A program made the position numbers and the translations under genes. Of a stretch of DNA of 60,000 nucleotides, positions 11,430 through 21,390 are shown in pieces. Numbering within the stretch: the stretch's first letter is position 1; every line of letters begins with the position of its first letter. The stretch is from NCBI RefSeq assembly GCF_030272615.1, contig NC_081409.1, positions 25,369,406-25,429,405 on the forward strand. The letters are read 5' to 3'. The notes below the pieces were generated by a model. The model did no database searches, was not told where the DNA came from, and saw only the letters and a list, made by a program, of their open reading frames with translations. This DNA is from Cryptomeria japonica (taxonomy: Eukaryota > Streptophyta > Pinopsida > Cupressales > Cupressaceae).

Positions 11430-11783
11430 AATAAGGTATCAGGGAATGGGAATTCAGAAGACGAGTTTGTATCTATTGCTATCAAGGAAGATGGTCTTGT
11501 ATCAATGAATCCTACAAGTTGCATTGTTGAGGAGAAAGCTTTAGCTGCTAAGATTGAAGAGAAATATGAATGGCTGATTGACAGCGGTTGTTCACATCAT
11601 ATGACAGGTGATAAAAGCAAATTTCTAAGTATGGAAAGGTATGATGGTGGAATAGTGATATTTGGGGATAACAAAGCTTCTATGATTCATGGTAGAGGTT
11701 CTATATATTTCATTGGTAAGCATAATATTGATGATGTCTTGTATGTTGAAGGTTTGAAGCATGATCTTTTGAGTGTTGGATAG
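11430..11783 (+). pseudogene. copia-2 aspartic protease
   Basis: Reads in the gag frame as WLIDSGCSHHMTGDKSKF, the catalytic DSG box, then GDNKASMIHGRGSI and VEGLKHDLLSVG, all standard copia protease landmarks. The frame ends in TAG at 11781 directly after LLSVG, where homologues continue into the pre-integrase region. The same frame continues from 11784. Confidence 0.85.
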
Positions 11784-14120
11784 ATGGTTGACAAGGGATA
11801 TGATTTTCAATTCAATAATGGTAAATGTAAGATCCTAAATGCCTCTATTATAGAGATTGCACCAGGTACTAAAACTAAAGGTAATATCTTTTACTTGAAT
11901 GCTGGTGAAAAGAGTTGTTTGATTGCTCAAATTTATGAAAGTTGGTTATGGCATAGAAGATTGTGTCATGTTAACTTTGATTACATAGTAAGGATAAGTT
12001 CTACTCAAGTTGTTAAAGATTTGCCTAAGATCAAGTGAAGCCTACTAATCCGGTATGTAAGGAATGTCAAATGGGAAAGATAACAAAAATTTCATTTAAC
12101 AATGAGCTATATTCATCTAATGGATTGCTAGATCGTGTTCATACTGACTTATGTGGTCCTACTACAATGAGAAGCATGCAAGGAGAGATATATTTCATGT
12201 TGTTGATTGATGACTATTCAAGGATGATGTGGGTGACCTTTCTAAGGGAGAAATTAGAAGTGTTGGAGAAATTCAAAATATTCAAAGCCAAAGTGGAGAC
12301 TAAGACAAGAGTGAAGATGAAATGCCTGAGATCTGACAGAGGAGGAGAATTTACATCAGGAGAGTTTGATACATTCTGTGAGAGGAATGGAATAAGAGGA
12401 TATTTATGATAACTCAATGATGAACAGATAGTACCAAACCGGTACTGGGAGGGGGGGGGGGGGTGAATCAGTATAGACAAAAACACAATCCTAAAACTGG
12501 TTTGTCAATAGACACTGTGCATAGGCAGACAGACAGTAACTCTGGTCTTAAACAAAGTACAACCGACAAAGCCCAAAATAACTGAGACAAGCATAAACCG
12601 GTTGACACTTATCTTCTCATACAATCTAATACTTCATTTTCATTTCACCCTAGTGCATGAACATGTAATCTATTATCAAAAGATATATAAACAACTAGAT
12701 CAACGTGATTCACCTTCAGAAAAAAATCCCTCAAACCATCACATGTATAACACCACACATGACACACAGATTTTTCACGTGGAAACCCAACTGGGAAAAA
12801 CCACGGTGGGGATGAATACCCACAAGCTATTTTTGAACTCTTTAGAAGTCCGCTCTATTAGGAGCCTTGTCTGGTTAAAGACTTATACAACAAGTTCTAT
12901 TAGGAACCGATCTTATTAGGTATCACCCAGTTAAGGGATGGCTAGAATACCCGGTTAAGGGTTAAACCCTGTTAAAGGTTACCTTGTTAGAGGATTTCAA
13001 GAACTCAATGGTTTTGAGTCACCCTGTTAAAGGATTTACAGTAAGTCGGTTAAAGCTACCCTGTTAAGGGATTTCCCAACTGTTGAAGTGGTTAGAGATC
13101 AATAGGTATTACAATGATCTGGTAACAACACTCAATGCCAATGTAGATCCACTTTAGCTCCTCTTCACCTTCTGCACTTACACTCTGCAAGTATCACTTC
13201 TCTCTTCTGGTCTGGCAAGAATCACGTATCTCTTCTCTTGGATACACACACACAACTTTTGCCAACAACCTTAGAAAGAAACACAACATCAACCTTATAG
13301 GAAACAGATAGGTCAATAGCATAAACCCTAAACCCTAAACCTGTTAGGTTAAGTAATTCAAATGGTTCAATCCTGACCATTGAGCACATTGCATTAAATG
13401 CAACAGTTTTGAACCAATCTCAAGACGTTCTCCATCGTTCGTTTTCCACCAATTTCATGGCGGCTGATAACCCATCATGCGTTATCACCGTTTACAGACT
13501 TCGCACATTCCTGAGGTAGATAGGAACAATCTCCTTCATGCAAGATCCTTCACACGCACAAGGTTGACATGGCAACATGATCTGTTCTTCGTTACAATGC
13601 TAACTCATAATACAAAGTCACCGATTGAGTCACACGGGCTTGAGGCACTTCAACCGGAAACCCTGAAGTTGAGACTACCAACCGGTAGTCATACAAAGCT
13701 TCTATGTGTCGGTTCCCATAACCACATGCCGGTTCACCTTAAACAAACACACCGCTTCACTTTGGCACATATATTGGTTCACAATTTTATACCGATTTTC
13801 ACATATACCGATTCTCTCTTCTTCAACATATTGACATCAATGACAACATACAATGTCATCATGTCCTCATACCGGTTCACATAATGCCAACAATTTATCT
13901 GCTCCTAGAACCCCTCAACATAATGGAGTTGTTGAAAGGAAAAACATAACTATCTTAGTTGCTACAAGGACTATCCTAATTGAAGGAAATGTTGCATAGA
14001 TATTTTGGAGAGAAGTTGTTGGCATTGATGTTTACACATTCAACTGGATGCATATTAAAGGTGACTTTGGTAAGACTCCTTATGAACTATGGTTTTGTCA
14101 TGTTCTTATAGTTTGATATT
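11784..14120 (+). pseudogene. copia-2 integrase, split by a solo LTR
   Basis: The pre-integrase zinc site is visible (WLWHRRLCHVNF and, after a frame change at about 12035, CKECQMGK). The core has HTDLCGP (first Asp) and LRSDRGGEF (second Asp) and is cut at 12406 by a solo LTR. It resumes at 13898, and the catalytic Glu lies in NGVVERKN (about 13927). Downstream TPYELWF (about 14077) marks the end of the domain. In intact elements it inserts cDNA into nuclear DNA. Here the stop at 12036, the solo LTR and later stops inactivate it. Confidence 0.85.
12407..13892 (-). mobile_element. Solo copia LTR A in copia-2 integrase, 1486 bp
   Basis: Ends TGATAACTCAATG and ATAATGCCAACA. A perfect 5-bp duplication ATTTA lies at 12402-12406 and 13893-13897. 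Removing one duplication and the LTR restores a continuous integrase reading. It contains the G-run GGGGGGGGGGTGAATCA (about 12452-12470), the ACGTGGAAACCC..GGGAAAAACCACGGTGGGG module (about 12778-12812), several CCTGTTAAAGG(A/G)TT words, and a plant telo-box AAACCCTAAACCC at about 13323. No internal element sequence remains, so it is a solo LTR. Sense is minus. Confidence 0.92.
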
Positions 14121-14520
14121 TCAAAAAAATTGGAAGTAAATGTTTATGTCAAGAGAGATGAGGATATAGGAAAGTTTGATGCAAGATGTGATGAAGGAAT
14201 CTTCTTGAGATATTCTACTAAGAGAAAGGCCTACTCGTGCTACAGTAAGAGATTGAAGAAGATGGTTGAGAGTGCAAATGTGAAGGTGGATGAGTGTCTT
14301 GCAAAGCAGATCAGAGCATGTAGTTATGATCTTGATGATGAAGATGTTATTCCTAAGCCTGTGGAGACTGAGATCTTGAAGCAAATTGATTCGGTGGAAA
14401 TAGTTAATCTGGATATTGCTACTACTAGTGAACAAATGCAAGAACCTGAAAATCAGAACAATCAGAAGACACTGAGGTATGTTAGATCGAATAATTCATA
14501 AAATTAGATTATTGTGACAA
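14121..14520 (+). pseudogene. copia-2 integrase C-terminal / RT linker
   Basis: The frame 14130-14501 reads DEGIFLRYSTKRKAYSCYSKR, the conserved DEGIFLGYS.KSKAYR motif after copia integrase, then NVKVDE and an acidic Gln-rich linker (EPENQNNQKT). The matching segment of copia-4 lies at 20092-20330. It ends at a TAA at 14499. Confidence 0.8.
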
Positions 14521-15334
14521 GAATAAAGGTGTAATGACTAGGAGAAGGATTGTTGCTGAAGAAATATGTTTGATTTCAAAGATTGAGCCTAAGGATGTTG
14601 CAGAAGCATGTAAGGATGAAAATTGGTTAAGAGCAATGGAAGAAGAGTTGAATCAGATTTAAATAAATAACACTTGGGAGCTTGTTTTGAGACCTAAAGA
14701 CAAGAATGTGATTGGTACTAAATGGGTGTAGCAAAATAAACTGAATGAAGTCGGTGAAGTTGTCAGAAACAAAGCAAGATTGGTATGCAAAGGATGTTCT
14801 TAGTTGGAAGGTATTGACTATGAAGAAAAAAAATCTCCTGTAGCTAGAATTGAAGTTGTTAGGTTGCGTGCATATGTTGCTTATAAGAATTTTAAGGTAT
14901 ATAGGATGGATGTCAAGTCAGCCTTTTTGAATGGTGATTTGGAAGAGAAAGTTTACATCGAGCAACCAGATGGATTTTCTCTATCTGATGAAGAAGATAT
15001 GGTATGTAAATTGAAGAAAGCTCTGTATGGACTGAAGCAAGCCTCTAGAGCCTGGTATGCTAGATTGGATAAGTATTTATTGAAGTTGGGATTCTGTAAA
15101 GGTAGTGCTGACACTATTTTATATTTCAAAGTGAAAGATAACATTTTGATTGTTGAAGTCTTTGTTGATGATATCATTTTTTGCAGTGATGATGATTTGA
15201 GTAGGAAGTTTGTTGATGATATGCAAAAAGAATTTGAAATGTCTATGATAAGTGAAATGAAATTCTTTTTAGGACTGCGGATTACTCAGACTAGTAAAGA
15301 TATTTTCATTTCTCAATTTAAGTATGTGAATTAA
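14521..15334 (+). pseudogene. copia-2 reverse transcriptase
   Basis: RT landmarks in order: [51 protein letters not shown] (about 14900), LYGLKQASRAWYARLD and the catalytic box FVDDIIF (about 15160-15182). Stops occur at about 14660, 14729 and 14802; the rest (14804-15334) is open for 176 codons. The palm Asp pair is intact. A stop after FKYVN (15332) ends it. In an active element it copies genomic RNA to cDNA in virus-like particles. Confidence 0.88.
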
Positions 15335-16080
15335 GAACAGTTGAAGAAGTTTGGATTATCTGATTCTAAGTTACTTTTTGGAACTCCTATGATGACTAGA
15401 TGCAAGTTGTCTAAAAATGATGAATCTAAAAAAGTTAATCAGACTTTGTATAGATCTATGGTTGGTGGATTGTTGTACTTTACTCAAACTAGACCATACA
15501 TTATGCATGTTGTGTGTCTTTGAGCTAGATTTCAATCAAATCCTAAAGAAACTCATGTCATTGTTGTGAAGAGGATTTTCAGATACTTGAAGAGGATTGT
15601 TGACTATGACCTATGGTATCTGAAGAATGATGATTTCTGATTCTGTGCTTACACTAATGTTGATTGGGATGGTGATGTTGATGACCGAAGAGCACTACTA
15701 GTGGAGCATTATTTCTAGGAAATAAGTTAATTTCATGATCCAGTAAGAAACAAGATGATGTATCTTTATCTACTGCTGAAGTTGAATACATTGTTGTTGC
15801 TAGTAATTGTACTCAAGTAGTCTGGATGAAGCAAATGTTGAAGGATATTAGAGTAATTTATGATGAGCCTACTGTTATATAGTGTGACAATTCAAGTAAT
15901 ATTAATATTTCAAAGAATCTAGTGATGCATTCTAAAACAAAGCATGTGTCCATAAAGTATCATTTCTTGAGGGAGAAAGTCAGTGATGAAGAAGTCATAT
16001 TGGAATATGCATCTACAAAGGATCAGATTGAAGATATTTTCACTAAGACTTTGCCCACAGATACATTTTCTTAATTGAGA
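15335..16080 (+). pseudogene. copia-2 RNase H and pol C-terminus
   Basis: Past the stop it reads LKKFGLSDSKL, TPMMTRCKLSKND, LYRSMVGGLLYFTQTRP, then a decayed RNase H with YTNVDWDGDVDDRR (expected TDADWAG, so the first catalytic Asp is replaced) and the terminal ILEYASTKDQIEDIFTKTLP..TF (about 16000-16065). There are many stops and frame changes. The copia C-terminal signature fixes the end near 16080. Confidence 0.82.
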
Positions 16081-16399
16081 GATAAGTTAGGGGTCTCTCC
16101 CCCTCTTGTTGAGAACTAGATGCATGGAGTTGCATCAATTCGATGGATTTCAGAGCCCTATCTCTTTCCGGGTTGATGAGTTGGCGCTGCTATTCAGCTG
16201 GAGTAGTCAGTGTGTGGTTCAGATTTTTAGTTGTGAGTTTATCCTAAGGGGGAGATTATCCTTCTTAGAAGATGAATTTTCGGAGAGAGAGACCATAATT
16301 TGTATTATGTCTTTGCCATTGCTATCAAACGGGGATAGAGTCATGAGAAAAAATACTTTATTTTTGGAGCTTTGTGTGCATGATATTAGGGGGAGATTT
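16081..16399 (+). other. copia-2 3' untranslated region
   Basis: Non-coding sequence between the pol end and solo LTR B. It contains two purine tracts of polypurine type, TAAGGGGGAGATTATCC (about 16246) and TTAGGGGGAGATTT (about 16386). The second is directly interrupted by the solo LTR. Confidence 0.55.
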
Positions 16400-17040
16400 T
16401 GTTAGTGTAGGTTTTTTATTTTCCTTATGTTAGGGGGTATTTATTTTTCCTACACATATATTATTTAAGCTTGCTTAGGTTAATAGGAGTGGTTTATATG
16501 AGGACACGTGGTGAAATACTTCAGCTACATGTGTAACTCTCCACCTCACATGGGTAGTTGAGTTACACACCCTCTTTTGGCTTGTTGTGCCACCTCTCAT
16601 AACCACTATTTTGTCATTTCCTAAGTGGGTTACGGGGTAGTTGGGTTTCACACCCTCTTTTGGCCTTATGTGCCAACTTTCTCAACTCCTTTTTTGTCTT
16701 CATGTAAGGAGGTTATGCCACATGTTTTGGCATTTACCAAGAAGGTAAAACCTCCCACTTTTTATGGGGAATAGGAGTTAATGCACCCCTTGGATGTATA
16801 TGCTTATATTTTTCTATATAATAAGCACTATACTCTCACCTTCACTAGTGAAGTTATTGAAGTGATAGCTTGGTGAGAGTCTTCTCCAAATTCTCCTCTT
16901 TGTCTCTATTTCTCTCTCATATTGAAATTATCTTCATTCAACTATTTTGATCTTCGATCATCTATTGTGTGAGGAGTTGCATGTGATCTATGACTGACAT
17001 CAGATCTTGGCTCGATTCTCGCTTCTCGCAAAATCTCACA
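16400..17040 (+). mobile_element. Solo LTR B in copia-2, 641 bp
   Basis: Starts TGTTAGTGTAGG and ends AAATCTCACA. A perfect duplication GATTT lies at 16395-16399 and 17041-17045. It has a TATA-like TATATAATA at about 16817 and no coding region, primer site or second LTR. Its sequence is unlike the G-run copia LTRs here, so it comes from a different element family. Plus orientation is inferred from the TATA box. Confidence 0.9.
16815..16825 (+). promoter_or_regulatory. TATA box of solo LTR B
   Basis: CTATATAATAAG about 225 bp before the LTR end, a usual position for an LTR promoter. No transcript evidence is available. Confidence 0.5.
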
Positions 17041-17105
17041 GATTTGTTGGTGATGATTCATTCCTTTGCATAGATTATATTTCACATTCATATGTTTCCA
17101 TCAAT

Positions 17106-17196
17106 GCCAAAGGGGGAGATTGTTGGATATTGCTTCTACTAGGATATGTTGTTGTCATTGATGTCAATATATTCTGGTGTTGCAGAAGAGTTATTT
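17106..17196 (+). repeat. copia-2 polypurine tract and truncated 3' LTR
   Basis: AAAGGGGGAGAT (17109-17120) is followed at once by TGTTGGATATTGCTTC, matching the 5' LTR start. The match stops at about 17196 (GCAGAAGAGTTATTT), where copia-1 protease sequence begins. About 1.27 kb of the 3' LTR has been lost, probably with some flanking copia-1 DNA. Confidence 0.85.
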
Positions 17197-17462
17197 AAAT
17201 ATTTCAATTCAAATGCATCATTTCATATGACCTCTAATAGAGACTAGTTTTTTTAATATGAAGAATTTGATGGAGGTAAGGTGTACTTGGGTGATGATTC
17301 TTATTTAAATATTGTTAGTTATGGTAAACTTAGAATAAATTTTCCTCATGGTAGAATAAAAATGATTAATGGTGTGTTGAATATCCTTACACTAGCACAA
17401 AATTTGTTATCTACAAATAAACTAATAAATGAAAATGTACAGGTAGTATTTCTTGATGTTAT
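17197..17462 (+). pseudogene. copia-1 protease fragment
   Basis: It reads NASFHMTSNRDWFF, then YEEFDGGKVYLGDDSYLNIVSYGKLRI and LNILTLAQNLLSTNKLINENVQVVF. This is the copia protease pattern (expected DSGASFHMT..), but the catalytic Asp-Ser-Gly is altered to NSN. It continues the gag relic ending at 9008 and is cut at 17462 by TRIM-2. Confidence 0.75.
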
Positions 17463-17791
17463 TGGCTCAGTTTGTCGTTGCGTCAGAAGATCGATCTGTC
17501 AACACCTGATATAAACTGTAGAGATATGGATTGCACGGGAGGCGGTTAGTCCCTTGTCATGAATCCTGAGTGGAGTGCTGACCATTTTGCCAGCAATATC
17601 CCCCTCAACATTACACGAGGGGATTCGAACCCATGACTCGACGCTTTGATACCATTTTTTGGTCCAGTTTGTCGTTGTGTCAAAAGACTGATCTGTCAAT
17701 GCCCGATATAAACTATAGAGATATGGATCACACATGAGGTGGTTAGTCCCTTGTCACGAATCCGAGGGGAGTGCTGACCATTTTGCCAACA
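17463..17791 (-). mobile_element. TRIM-2: miniature LTR element, 329 bp
   Basis: Direct repeats 17463-17595 and 17660-17791 flank a 64-bp interior. On the minus strand each repeat runs TGTTGGCAAAATGG (inner copy TGCTGGC) to ACTG(G/A)(A/G)CCA. The interior opens with primer-site-like TGGTATCAAAGC (17643-17654) and ends with a GAGGGGGATAT purine tract. The plan and the 64-bp interior match TRIM-1 at 4096, and the repeats share (A)CCGCCTC and (A/G)TCGGGCATT.A-like words with it. No coding capacity. Its right end abuts the next insertion, so a target duplication cannot be checked. Confidence 0.7.
17621..17631 (-). promoter_or_regulatory. B-box sequence inside TRIM-2
   Basis: The minus strand reads GGTTCGAATCC, an exact Pol III/tRNA B-box consensus, 11 nt past the primer-site match. 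Flanking GGG..CCCC can pair like a tRNA T-arm. No convincing A box is placed at tRNA spacing. Function is inference. Confidence 0.5.
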
Positions 17792-17793
17792 AA

Positions 17794-19025
17794 TGTAGGA
17801 CACAAAATGGTTAGAGGTGTTGTAATGGTGAAAAATTAGGGTTTCCACCACAAGAAGGATAAAAACTGCTAATTTTATGGCTTAAAGATCATTACATTTA
17901 AAAGAGGGTTCCAATCCATAGATCTAGTCACAAAATAGAAAGGATTACGACTGAGAACTCTGATTGGATTGGAGTGGGGTGTTGATGTGAATTAATAAAC
18001 CCTCTTTTGTGAGTTGAATTGCTGAAATACGAGTAAAAGTGTTAAAAATGAAGGTAAAAATTGGAAAAAGTAAGCTACAGGCGTCGAATTGAGCCACAAA
18101 CCTGGTTCTAAGCAATGTAAGTAGATTTGCACCTGTTCTCTGAAAGAGCTCCTAAAATGTCAGAATCGTGTTGCGGGCATTCTGGTCCTCTGAAATTTTT
18201 GCACTCCAAAGGGGGATTGATTCGTCATTGTAATTAATGCTTATTCTGAAGATCACAACTCCATACCAGTTTTCTGCACATGGAAAGAAAGGGAAATAGG
18301 TTGGGAATAGGAGTTTTCCTAAGTCAAACACCCAGTTTAAGCATTAACCTTGAATGAAATGTTGCAAATACTAAAATAAATGATGGAAAGATATACCTTA
18401 GATCTACAATGACTGATAATGATGCTTTGCTTCTTGAATGTAACCACATATCTTCTATGAAATTGCATAAGCATGACAAAACCCTAATCACCCACATGCT
18501 TGCATATGAATGATGTAATGTTGCTACACAATGGATAAATGAAGAATATGTAGCCTTGAAGATCTCTAGAAATGACCGATGATGAATACTTCAATGCTTG
18601 AATGATAGATTGCTTAAATGGGTGTCTTATGATTCTCTTGTTATCCTCGGCGATGTTCAAATGAGAGGTATGGAACTCCTTATATACTTTCCCCTGAAAA
18701 AACACCTTAATTTTCTGGCATAGGCTGACAAGGAGATCACATTCCCGCTAACTTATTGTGACCGTTGAGAGGGGCCAAATTAAGGTCCTATTTAAGAGAA
18801 CCAAGGTGCCACACCCTGGTCCTAATGAGGACCATGGCACCAGGCCCTGGTCCTACCACATTGTAGGGCTAGAATCAAGGGGTCATGTGATGTGTAAAGT
18901 GGAAATAAGGCTAGATTTCAATGATATGAATAGAATTAGGTCCTAGTTCGACTTCGAGACATGAATGCTAAGAGGAGGGCCAAAATGTGGACCAACTTGT
19001 AAGGGAGTACAATTTTGACACTACA
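17794..19025 (-). repeat. 3' LTR of the large element, 1232 bp
   Basis: It pairs with 51000-52209. A minus-strand TATATAAG lies at 18679-18686. The polypurine tract AAAGTGGGGGTTAAA (plus coordinates 19026-19040) directly precedes its minus-strand start and sets the orientation. It contains an accaagg/cctggtcc module related to the solo LTR at 42340. Confidence 0.85.
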
Positions 19026-20091
19026 TTTAACCCCCACTTTAGCGAGAGTATGAGTCTATGCCAATACTCACAGTAAAGAAGACAAAAGAGAGAGATGAAG
19101 AGGAGGAGCAATGAGGAGCATGATCACAAGGAGTATAAGACATCACTAATTTTGAGGGACCAAGCCAACAATCTTAGGATCTTAACTCACTCAAACATAT
19201 GCAAGGACACACAAAAGAAGACAAAAATAAAAAGACAAACAAAGACAGAAAGACAAACAAAAGCAAAAGACACAAAATAGATAAGCTAAAGACCAAAAAC
19301 AAGACCTCAAGTTAGCTAGCCGAAGAGACCTCGATATGAAAATCTCTCAACAAATAATATCATTCTTGAAAAATGCCATCTCGAGAACACAAGAGAACAC
19401 ATAAAAGAGAAAATCACACATCATCCATGAACCACCATTAGCAAAGCTATGAGTTCATTTGAGAAGAAGGAAAAAGAGAACACATATACATGCTAGATGT
19501 GTTTTTCAAGGTGATCCTTGAGAAGAATGATGAGAAAGAACATGGATACTTGCCCCTAGATATGTTTTTCTAGGTGATCCATGTTGGGGAGGAGAGTAGG
19601 AATAGTCTAGCCATGTTCCGCTAGTTCTATACATCCTCATGCGTGTGTGCAAGTGATGTCTAGTTTCAAGTATATAGCACCTCGTTTAAGAGTTTGTTTC
19701 CTATGGTTTTCAGTGTGTATCAACCTATTTAAGACAACAAATGCAAATGCCAAGCAGACGAATGCATGAATGCCAAGGGGCAAATGTTTGGTTTTAGGAA
19801 CATCTTGTATAAGAGTTTATTTTCTCTGGTTTTGAGAATGTGTGACCCCGTTTAAGAGAGATACATGCTTGGTTTTGAGGACATCCCATGTAGGAGTTTG
19901 TTTTCTTTGGTTTAAAGAATGTGTAACCCTGTCTAAGACATATCTCAAATGTTGTGTTTGGTTTTGGGCATGAAGCATCTTGTATAAGGGTTTGTTTTCT
20001 CTAGTTTCAAGAATGAACACCCCGTATAAGGCATGCAAAAATATGGTACAATATGGTATAAAGAGGGTGATATGAGTGCCCCCCCCTTAAG
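19026..20091 (-). other. 3' internal region of the large element, no gene
   Basis: Purine-rich AAGA/AGACAAA words at 19070-19290 and no conserved coding frame. Toward 20091 lie tandem repeats (separate entry). It ends where copia-4 begins. Confidence 0.6.
19690..20040. repeat. Imperfect tandem repeats, unit about 80-90 bp
   Basis: Four degenerate copies each contain GTATAAGAGTTTGTTTTCTCTGGTTT or a close variant, then AA(G)AATGTGT.ACCC(C/T)GT(T/C)TAAGA (about 19690, 19808, 19888, 19980). A similar motif is repeated in the 3' region of the nested gypsy (24030-24350). Confidence 0.65.
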
Positions 20092-20970
20092 AAGTAATTC
20101 TACACCGGCTTCCCTTTATTTGAACTAGCATCATGATCATCAAAATCATATCCGCAAGATCTAATATATCTTATATTCCCTTCATCAACCTTCACATTAG
20201 CACTATCAACCATCTTTTTCAATCTTTTATTATAACACCGATAGGCCTTACTTTTAGTAGAATAACCAAGAAATATTCCTTCATCACATCTAGCATCAAC
20301 TTTCCAAGATCTTCATTTCTTTTGGTATAGCATTTACTACCAAAAATTTTCAAATATATAACAATAGGAGCATGACCAAACCATAACTCATAAGGAGTCT
20401 TACCAGTATCACCTTTGACATTTACTCAGTTAAGAGTGTACATAGCAGTACTCACAACTTCTCTCCAAAATATATGTGGAACATTTCCTTTTATCATCAT
20501 GGTTCTAGAAACTTCTTGAACTATTATATTTTTCCTCTCCACAACACCATTTTGCTATGGTATCCTAGGAGCAACTAATTGTTTCTTAACTTCATGCACT
20601 TCAGAGTATGCATTAAACTCACCAAAAGTGAATTATCCACCTCTATCAGATCTCAGACATTTCAGCTGCATTCCAGTCTCAGTTTCAACTCTAACCTTGA
20701 AAATATTGAACTTCTCCAACGCTTAAGACTTCTCCCTTAAGAAGGAAACCCACATCATTCTTGAATAGTCATCAATCAACAACTTGAAATACATGTCACC
20801 CTACAAGATTCTCATTCTAGAGGGACCACACAGATTAACATGCATAAGATCCAACAATCCATTAGAATTATATTGCTTTCTCTTATAAGTAACTCTTGCT
20901 TTCTTCCCTAATTGATACTCCTTACATACTGGATTAGAAGGCTTTATTAACTTTGGTATATCTCTAACTG
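20092..20970 (-). pseudogene. copia-4 integrase core and C-terminal part
   Basis: Read downward it gives CKEYQLGKKARVTYKRKQY, MHVNLCGP (first catalytic Asp is now Asn), LLIDDYSRMMWVSFLREKS, LRSDRGG followed by a stop, NGVVERKN (Glu present), TPYELWFGHAP, DEGIFLGYSTKSKAYRCY and NVKVDE. Several stops. It breaks at 20092 after about the same point that copia-2 reaches at 14330. Confidence 0.82.
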
Positions 20971-21390
20971 CCTAAGTAGAACCTATCTTAACCATGCAAG
21001 CAAAATTTACATGACACATCCTTTTATGCCATAACCAACTTTCATCAATCTGAGCAATCAAACAACTTTTACCACTACCATTGAAGTGAAAGATATTACC
21101 TTTAGTCTTTGTACTTGATGAAATCTCAATTCCAGAGCTACTCAAGATCTCACATTTGTCATTCTTGAATTGCAAGTTATATCCCTTATCAACCATCTAA
21201 CCAACACTCAAAAGATTATGCTTTAAACCTTCAACATACAACACATCATCAATATTATGCTTACCATCAAGAGAAATATAACCTCTACCACAGATTACAA
21301 AAGCTTTGTTGTCTCCAAATCTTACTATACCACCATCATACCTTTCCAAGTTCACAAATTTACTCTTATCACCTATCATATGATGACAGT
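20971..21390 (-). pseudogene. copia-4 protease rest and pre-integrase
   Basis: HHMIGDKSKFVNLERYDGGI, GDNKAFVICGRGYISL and VEGLKHNLLSVG end at a TAG at about 21194. Past it are MVDKGYNLQFKND and WLWHKRMCHVNFACM. These continue the DSG box at 46246-46290 once the gypsy is removed. Confidence 0.85.

Larger units (their letters stand above)
9009..17196 (+). mobile_element. copia-2: Ty1/copia element with truncated 3' LTR
   Basis: The 5' LTR (9009-10350), tRNA-Met-type primer site, gag, protease, integrase, RT, RNase H and polypurine tract follow in copia order. Only the first ~76 bp of the 3' LTR remain (17121-17196) before copia-1 sequence resumes. It is inserted in copia-1 between gag and protease and contains two solo LTRs (12407-13892 and 16400-17040). 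Stops and frame changes run throughout the pol region. Confidence 0.85.

Noticed and set aside
13320-13345. Telomere-like AAACCCTAAACCCTAAACC
   Set aside because: Only about two and a half units, inside a solo LTR. It is better read as a plant telo-box promoter motif than as an interstitial telomere.
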